Origin: Veillonellaceae bacterium
GTDB taxonomy: Bacteria > Bacillota > Negativicutes > Veillonellales > Veillonellaceae
Assembly (NCBI GenBank): GCA_900765165.1
Contig: CAAFQR010000061.1
Location: 1 to 9,319, forward strand
Length of the DNA stretch: 9,319 nucleotides
Reading direction: 5' to 3'
How positions within the stretch are numbered: the stretch's first letter is position 1; every line of letters begins with the position of its first letter. Under the pieces are notes generated by a model that saw nothing but the letters and a program-made list of their open reading frames with translations, was not told the origin of the DNA and did no database searches. The translations under genes were made by a program, and so were the position numbers. Positions 4,872-9,319 of this stretch are shown in pieces.

Positions 4872-6167
4872 ATGCATCGCATCACGTTTGCCGCACCGTC
4901 CGGCACGATAGCGGCCATTCCGGCTAAAGCTCATGCGCATCGCGCACTCATCGCCGCCGCTTTGGCGGACAGTCCGTCCACATTGACGTTACACCGTTTT
5001 TCCGACGATATTGACGCCACCATTGCGTCCTTGAATGGCTTAGGTGCTACGGTTACCAAAACGGCCACCGGCGTATCGATTACGCCCATTCCGCGCAATG
5101 CATCGGGCCGCCCTCACACAACGCACGGCGATTTGTGCCCTCACGAATCAGGCACCACGTTGCGCTTGCTGTTACCGGTTGCCGCCGCTGTAGCTGACAG
5201 CACGGACGTAACGGCGCACGGTCGCTTGCCTGATCGCCCCTTAGAGCCGCTCTTTAGTGAAATGAAAGGCCACGGTGCCCAGTTCTCGGCGCCGAAGCCG
5301 CCTTTTACCGTAACCGGTCCCTTAACCGGCGGCCAGTTCTCTATGGTAGGCAATGTAAGCAGTCAGTTCTTCTCCGGCTTGCTGTTGACGGCCCCCATCG
5401 TTGGCGGTGCCAGCATTACCTCCACTACGGAGCTTCAATCTCGTGACTATGTACGCCTCACTATGGGCGTTATGAAAGATTTTGGCGTTACTGTCGATGA
5501 ATCCGCCGATGGTAACACCTTTACCGTGCCGGCCGGCGCGTCATTTCACGGGCGCCAGGACTACGCCATCGAAGGCGATTGGTCCAATGGTGCCATTTGG
5601 TTAGTTGCTGCTGCGCTAACCGGTGCGCCTATTACCGTTGTTGGGTTGTCCCCCGACTCGGTACAAGCAGACCGACGCATTGCCGAAGTCGTAGCCAACG
5701 CTGGCACGACTCTTACGGCTGGCACCGACACGGCTACCGGTTTACCGACGCTTACTGCGTCTGGCCGCGCCGTGAACCCGCTGGACATTGACCTTCGTCA
5801 AATGCCGGATTTATTGCCTGTATTAGCTACCTTAGCATGCGGCATTAACGGCACCAGCACCTTTAGACATGGCGAACGACTCCGCCTCAAGGAATCGGAT
5901 CGCCTCGTCGCCGTTGCCGATTTAGTGAACGACCTCGGTGGCCAGGCGCGCCTCGAAGGCGACGACCTCATCATCACCGGCACCGGTCATCTGGCTGGCG
6001 GCCAAGCCCGCTGCTGCAATGACCACCGCCTAGTTATGGCCGGCACATTGGCAGCACTTATCAGCTTCGAAGCTGTCACCTTAGAGGACAGCCAAGCGAT
6101 TTCTAAGTCCTATCCGGACTTCTTCAGTGATTGGAATTTGTTAGGAGGGAAAGCTCGTGAGCTCTAG
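4872..6167 (+). CDS. aroA: 3-phosphoshikimate 1-carboxyvinyltransferase (EPSP synthase)
   Basis: A 431-residue enzyme joining phosphoenolpyruvate to shikimate 3-phosphate, step six. Substrate-contact residues are in place: K19 and R24 (AKAHAHRAL), ESGTTLR (92-98), SSQFFSGLL (163-171), D313 (MPDLLP), K340-ESDRL (340-345) and DHR (384-386). The frame runs back to a TTG at 4767, but the ATG at 4872 follows AAGGAGG (4860-4866) closely and gives a family-like N-terminus; the extra stretch would be translated promoter and hairpin. In the phosphoenolpyruvate loop, the position of E. coli Pro101 is Leu (ESGTTLRLL), as I recall for clostridial-type enzymes; effects on inhibitor sensitivity cannot be read from sequence. 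The stop overlaps aroC by 11 bases. Confidence 0.95.
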   Translation: MHRITFAAPSGTIAAIPAKAHAHRALIAAALADSPSTLTLHRFSDDIDATIASLNGLGATVTKTATGVSITPIPRNASGRPHTTHGDLCPHESGTTLRLLLPVAAAVADSTDVTAHGRLPDRPLEPLFSEMKGHGAQFSAPKPPFTVTGPLTGGQFSMVGNVSSQFFSGLLLTAPIVGGASITSTTELQSRDYVRLTMGVMKDFGVTVDESADGNTFTVPAGASFHGRQDYAIEGDWSNGAIWLVAAALTGAPITVVGLSPDSVQADRRIAEVVANAGTTLTAGTDTATGLPTLTASGRAVNPLDIDLRQMPDLLPVLATLACGINGTSTFRHGERLRLKESDRLVAVADLVNDLGGQARLEGDDLIITGTGHLAGGQARCCNDHRLVMAGTLAALISFEAVTLEDSQAISKSYPDFFSDWNLLGGKAREL

Positions 6168-7254
6168 TTTCGGCAAAAATATTACCATTAGCGTCTTCGG
6201 CGCTTCCCACGGCGAAGCCATTGGCGCCGTTGTTGACGGATTACCTTGCGGCTTCCCTGTAGATTTAGACAAGGTAGCAGCGTTTATGAAACGACGCGCG
6301 CCGGGGCAAAGCATCATTACGACCCAGCGCAAGGAAGCGGACACACCGAACTTCGTCGCCGGTCTCGTAAACGGCAAATTAAGTGGTTCGCCGCTAGCCT
6401 TTGTCATTGAAAACACCAATCAGCGCTCCGCCGATTACAACAATCTCCGCGATATTCCGCGGCCCTCTCATGCTGACTTTACAGCCCGCGCTCGTTACGG
6501 CGACTACGTAGACATGCGCGGCGGCGGTCATTTTTCGGCGCGCTTAACGGCACCGTTGTGCTGTGCCGGCGCGATTGCCATGCAAATTCTTGAAACCTAC
6601 GGGATTCGCGTAGCTGCTCATTTGCGTAAATTGGGTACTGTCCAAGACGCCCCCGTAAGTCGCACCAATCCGGATATGGATGCCTTGCAAAAGGCAGGCT
6701 TAGAAACCATCGCCATGGTTGATGGTCATGCGCGACTCAATGCCATTACCTTAGTCGACCGCCTTCGTCAGGAAGAAAATTCCACAGGCGGCATTGTCGA
6801 AGTATTTGCTACAGGCCTACCGGCTGGCCTTGGCAATCCAAATTTCGACGGCATTGAAAACCGTTTAGCGCGCACCATTTTTGGTATTCCCGGCGTTAAA
6901 GGCGTTGCCTTCGGCAGTGGCTTTGATGCGTGTGAACGCACCGGCGCTGAGGAAAATGACCCCTTCCATCTCAATGAAGATGGCACGGTGACAACGACTA
7001 CGAATAATTCCGGCGGGATTCAAGGTGGCATTACCAACGGTATGCCCCTGGTCGTACAAATCGGCTTGAAACCTACCGCATCCATTTCTAAACCGCAGCC
7101 TAGCTTCAGTTACAGCGAACACGAAAACACGACACTAGTCATCAAAGGTCGTCATGACCCTTGCATTGCCGTTCGTGCCGTACCGATAACCGAAGCCGTT
7201 GTGGCCCTTGTTCTTTTAGATTTTCTGGCAGAAGTAAAAAAGGAGCTACGCTAA
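6157..7254 (+). CDS. aroC: Chorismate synthase
   Basis: A 365-residue flavoenzyme eliminating phosphate from EPSP to give chorismate, step seven. It needs reduced FMN although no net redox change occurs. Signature stretches are FGASHGEAIG (14-23, catalytic H18), RRAPGQS (46-52), SGSPLAF (76-82), RPSHAD (102-107), RGGGHFSARLT (121-131, second His at 125), and near the C-terminus GGIQGGITNGMP and GRHDPCIAVRAVPI. The start is GTG at 6157, eight bases after AGGAGG (6143-6148), inside the end of aroA (11-base overlap), which suggests translational coupling. No NADPH:FMN reductase domain is fused, so reduced flavin must come from elsewhere. The aroE-aroK gene starts two bases after the stop. Confidence 0.96.
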   Translation: MSSSFGKNITISVFGASHGEAIGAVVDGLPCGFPVDLDKVAAFMKRRAPGQSIITTQRKEADTPNFVAGLVNGKLSGSPLAFVIENTNQRSADYNNLRDIPRPSHADFTARARYGDYVDMRGGGHFSARLTAPLCCAGAIAMQILETYGIRVAAHLRKLGTVQDAPVSRTNPDMDALQKAGLETIAMVDGHARLNAITLVDRLRQEENSTGGIVEVFATGLPAGLGNPNFDGIENRLARTIFGIPGVKGVAFGSGFDACERTGAEENDPFHLNEDGTVTTTTNNSGGIQGGITNGMPLVVQIGLKPTASISKPQPSFSYSEHENTTLVIKGRHDPCIAVRAVPITEAVVALVLLDFLAEVKKELR

Positions 7255-7255
7255 T

Positions 7256-8548
7256 ATGACCGAATCGAACCATACGACGGAGGGACAGGAACCGAATACT
7301 GCAAGCGTTACCCTTACGGGACGCTTTGGCTTATTGGGTAAAACCCTGGGGCATAGCTACTCACCGCAAATACACAGTGCTTTAGGCTATCCGGATTACG
7401 ACCTGTTCGAACGCCAAGAAGATGAATTGGCCGACTTTTTCGCGAATCCAACCTTGCAGGGCTGTAACATTACCATTCCTTACAAGGTCAATGCTCTTAA
7501 AGCCTGTGACGAAGTAAGCGACATTGCTCGCCGCATTGGCTGTGTAAACACCATGGTGCGCCGCAATGGCGGCTGGTATGGGCATAATACGGATTATGAT
7601 GGCTTCCGATATGCCTTGCGTCATGGCAATATTGATGTAGCCGGCAAAGTAGTACTCATCTTAGGTGATGGCGCTACATCAGGTACCATCCATACGGCAA
7701 TTGAAGATGAAAAGGCTGCATCCATAACCCATATATCCCGCAAAAAATCTCCGAAATACGAGGATATTGCCCAGTTTTATGACACCGCGGATATTATCAT
7801 CAACGCTACGCCGGTTGGCATGTATCCCCATTCACCGCACCGCATTATCGATCTTAAACCATTTAAGCATCTCAGCGGCGTTGTGGATGTAATTTACAAT
7901 CCAACTCGTACCGATTTGTTGTTACAGGCAGAAACCTTGGGTATTTCCTATGTCGGTGGCTTAGCCATGTTGGTGGCTCAAGCCGTATACGCAGCGCGCT
8001 TATTTCACAACGTAGACATTGATGACAACGAAATTGCTAAGATTGTACACAGTATGACCAATGCGCAGGAAAACATCATCCTCATTGGCATGCCTGGCGT
8101 TGGTAAAACCACCGTTGGCCAAGCGTTAGCCGATTTGACGGGCCGGACCTTCATCGATTGCGACGACGCGTTTAACGGCCTTTACGAGTTCCCATCAGAC
8201 TACATTACGCGTCATGGTGAAAACTCGTTCCGCATTAAGGAAACCGCGATTTTGTCGTCCTTGCAAAGCGAACGCGGCCTTATCATCGCTACCGGTGGCG
8301 GCGTTGTTACGCGCCCTGAAAACTATGCCTTACTCCGTCAGAATGGTCGTATGTACTGGTTACAGCGCCCTATAGATGACTTATCTATGGAAGGTCGTGT
8401 ACTCTCCGGTAATTCGCGAGAAAAGCTACATCAGCTTTTTAAAGTACGCGAACCGTTATATCGGCAGTTCTCCCAGGAAACCATCGCGTTTACCGACCCT
8501 AATGAAGCAGCGCAACGGATTTTTGAGTCATTTCAGAAAGTACGATAA
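7256..8548 (+). CDS. aroE-aroK: Fused shikimate dehydrogenase-shikimate kinase
   Basis: A 430-residue bifunctional protein for steps four and five: 3-dehydroshikimate to shikimate with NADPH, then to shikimate 3-phosphate with ATP. After a polar extension (1-20), the dehydrogenase (about 21-265) shows GHSYSPQIH (32-40, shikimate contacts), NITIPYK (71-77, catalytic K77), NTDYDG (111-116, catalytic D113), NATPVGMYP (183-191) and GGLAMLVAQA (234-243). The kinase (about 271-430) shows Walker A GMPGVGKTT (278-286), IDCDD (300-304), FRIKE (325-329), TGGGVVTR (346-353) and the lid region near 380-403. The frame is unbroken, with no stop or linker between domains. The dinucleotide loop reads GDGATSG (137-143) instead of the usual GxGGA. 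AAGGAG lies ten bases before the ATG. Confidence 0.93.
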   Translation: MTESNHTTEGQEPNTASVTLTGRFGLLGKTLGHSYSPQIHSALGYPDYDLFERQEDELADFFANPTLQGCNITIPYKVNALKACDEVSDIARRIGCVNTMVRRNGGWYGHNTDYDGFRYALRHGNIDVAGKVVLILGDGATSGTIHTAIEDEKAASITHISRKKSPKYEDIAQFYDTADIIINATPVGMYPHSPHRIIDLKPFKHLSGVVDVIYNPTRTDLLLQAETLGISYVGGLAMLVAQAVYAARLFHNVDIDDNEIAKIVHSMTNAQENIILIGMPGVGKTTVGQALADLTGRTFIDCDDAFNGLYEFPSDYITRHGENSFRIKETAILSSLQSERGLIIATGGGVVTRPENYALLRQNGRMYWLQRPIDDLSMEGRVLSGNSREKLHQLFKVREPLYRQFSQETIAFTDPNEAAQRIFESFQKVR

Positions 8549-8583
8549 GCTTTTTAACGAAATAATTTAGAAGGTGAAAATTC

Positions 8584-9015
8584 ATGCGAATTTTAGTATT
8601 AAACGGACCGAATATTAATCTCTTAGGCCTTCGAGAACCGGATATTTACGGTCATGAAACCTACGAAGACCTGTTGGCTATGATAAAGCAACACGCCGAA
8701 GCAAAAGGCGCTAAAGTGACCTTCTTGCAAAGCAATCACGAAGGTGATTTGGTGGATTATATCCAAGCAGCGTATAACACGCAAGATGCCATTATCATCA
8801 ACCCGGCAGCGTACACGCACACGTCGGTGGCATTGCTCGACGCCTTAAAGGCTGTTGGCCTTCCTACCGTAGAAGTTCACATTTCAGATCCTATGACTCG
8901 TGAAGAATTTCGTCACATATCCTACGTTGGTCTATACGCGGAAAAAACAATTCGCGGCCATGGCCTGAAAGGATATTTAGAAGCTGTAGATTATCTAGTA
9001 GAAACTCATAAATAA
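8584..9015 (+). CDS. aroQ: 3-dehydroquinate dehydratase, type II
   Basis: A 143-residue enzyme, the usual length of the dodecameric type II family, that removes water from 3-dehydroquinate to give 3-dehydroshikimate, step three. Motifs: LNGPNINLLGLREPDIYG (6-23) with catalytic Y22 and flexible-loop R17; SNHEGDLVD (50-58); INPAAYTHTSVAL (72-84); EVHISDP (97-103) with H99; and R110. It is unrelated to the type I (AroD) enzyme. AAGGTG (8571-8576) is seven bases before the ATG, and 35 bases separate it from the aroE-aroK stop. It is the last gene before the operon terminator and completes the seven-step set. Confidence 0.95.
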   Translation: MRILVLNGPNINLLGLREPDIYGHETYEDLLAMIKQHAEAKGAKVTFLQSNHEGDLVDYIQAAYNTQDAIIINPAAYTHTSVALLDALKAVGLPTVEVHISDPMTREEFRHISYVGLYAEKTIRGHGLKGYLEAVDYLVETHK

Positions 9016-9023
9016 TGAAGCCC

Positions 9024-9057
9024 AAAGCACTCGCTATTCTTTTAGTGAGTGCTTTTT
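9024..9057 (+). terminator. Terminator of the chorismate operon
   Basis: AAAGCACTCGCTA (9024-9036) pairs with TAGTGAGTGCTTT (9043-9055) with one G-U wobble and a six-base loop, and the stem runs into TTTTT (9053-9057). It begins nine bases after the aroQ stop. The AAA at the base would give a U-run on the other strand too, but weakly. Confidence 0.9.
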
Positions 9058-9077
9058 CGCAATGCCTACAAAACATC

Positions 9078-9106
9078 TTTATTTGATGACAATACTACTA
9101 TATAAT
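9078..9106 (+). promoter_or_regulatory. Promoter of the right-edge gene
   Basis: A perfect -10 box TATAAT (9101-9106) lies about 25 bases before the ATG at 9132. The -35 region at 17 bases, TTTATT (9078-9083), is poor, so strength is uncertain. The preceding terminator makes a separate promoter necessary. Confidence 0.5.
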
Positions 9107-9131
9107 GCTGATTAGAAGGGAGGCTTCAGCT

Positions 9132-9319
9132 ATGATAAACAGTTCACAAATCTCGGACGTACTAAAAAGTTCATTCTACAATCAATTCAATTTAAAAGAA
9201 AAGAGAACAGATTTGTACCAAATTTTTGTCCCTCTTTATCATCCTGATGGCGACATGTTTGATATATTTCTAAAAATACTCCCTAATAATCAGTTGCTTC
9301 TTACCGACTGTAGCTTAAC
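9132..9319 (+). CDS. Start of a DUF1828-like protein, cut by the window edge
   Basis: Sixty-two codons of an open frame running off the right edge. The ATG lies eight bases after AAGGGAGG (9116-9123). The N-terminus starts MINSSQISDVLKSSFYNQF; the stretch VPLYHPDGDMFDIFLK (about 33-48) followed by a hydrophobic strand and LLTDCSLT (about 55-62) resembles DUF1828 domains, which carry a similar strand and an LLTD-G-T-like turn. That family has no firmly known function and is often found in phage- or defence-related accessory DNA. The codons are visibly AT-rich (roughly a third G+C by eye) beside the chorismate genes, which fits recent transfer. Not part of the preceding operon. The family name is tentative. 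Confidence 0.5.
   Translation, partial: MINSSQISDVLKSSFYNQFNLKEKRTDLYQIFVPLYHPDGDMFDIFLKILPNNQLLLTDCSL

Noticed and set aside
351..9076. Many antisense and out-of-frame open frames of 60-93 codons
   Set aside because: They lie inside well-recognised genes, lack ribosome binding sites and show no family motifs.
1..9319. CRISPR array, tRNA, rRNA or insertion sequence
   Set aside because: No regularly spaced repeats, tRNA cloverleaf, rRNA segment or transposase motif was seen on either strand.

Overview
The window looks like chromosomal DNA from a low-to-mid-GC Firmicute, most likely a Negativicute (Veillonella/Megasphaera/Dialister type). This is an inference from protein style (type I-beta DAHP synthase with an N-terminal regulatory domain, an ESGTTLR-type EPSP synthase, an AroE-AroK fusion), strong AGGAGG-like ribosome binding sites and coding DNA of roughly 50% G+C. 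No marker gene fixes the genus.

Layout. Positions 1-341 are an AT-rich divergent control region. It holds the probable start of a leftward gene (1-33, minus strand), a leftward promoter overlapped by a LysR-type dyad, and a weaker rightward promoter. Next come a probable two-gene unit, an iron-sulfur flavoprotein-type NAD(P)H:FMN oxidoreductase (342-959) and a LysR regulator (973-1863). Positions 1864-2219 hold no gene but are rich in inverted and direct repeats.

The centrepiece is 2220-9057: a complete chorismate (shikimate) operon. A consensus promoter (2220-2248) precedes a 28-residue leader peptide (2284-2370) with seven consecutive aromatic codons, Phe-Trp-Phe-Tyr-Tyr-Tyr-Phe. A strong intrinsic terminator (2407-2444) follows, and mutually exclusive pairings are visible between leader and terminator. 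This is the architecture of ribosome-mediated transcription attenuation sensing all three aromatic amino acids. A possible second promoter (2453-2482) and a structured 5' UTR (2529-2603) lie between the attenuator and the first enzyme gene. The enzyme genes are aroF, aroB, aroA, aroC, an aroE-aroK fusion and aroQ. Together they supply all seven steps from phosphoenolpyruvate plus erythrose 4-phosphate to chorismate. Inside the operon, between aroB and aroA, lies an extended -10 promoter followed at once by a hairpin with a U-tract, so the distal genes may have their own control. A strong terminator (9024-9057) ends the operon.

The right end (9132-9319) is the start of a separate, visibly AT-rich gene resembling DUF1828 proteins, with its own promoter and ribosome binding site. 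The best candidate for an undescribed system is the three-amino-acid leader-peptide attenuator controlling an entire chorismate pathway, with layered internal promoters and RNA structures. No tools were run: family names come from recognised motifs and RNA structures from pairing by eye.
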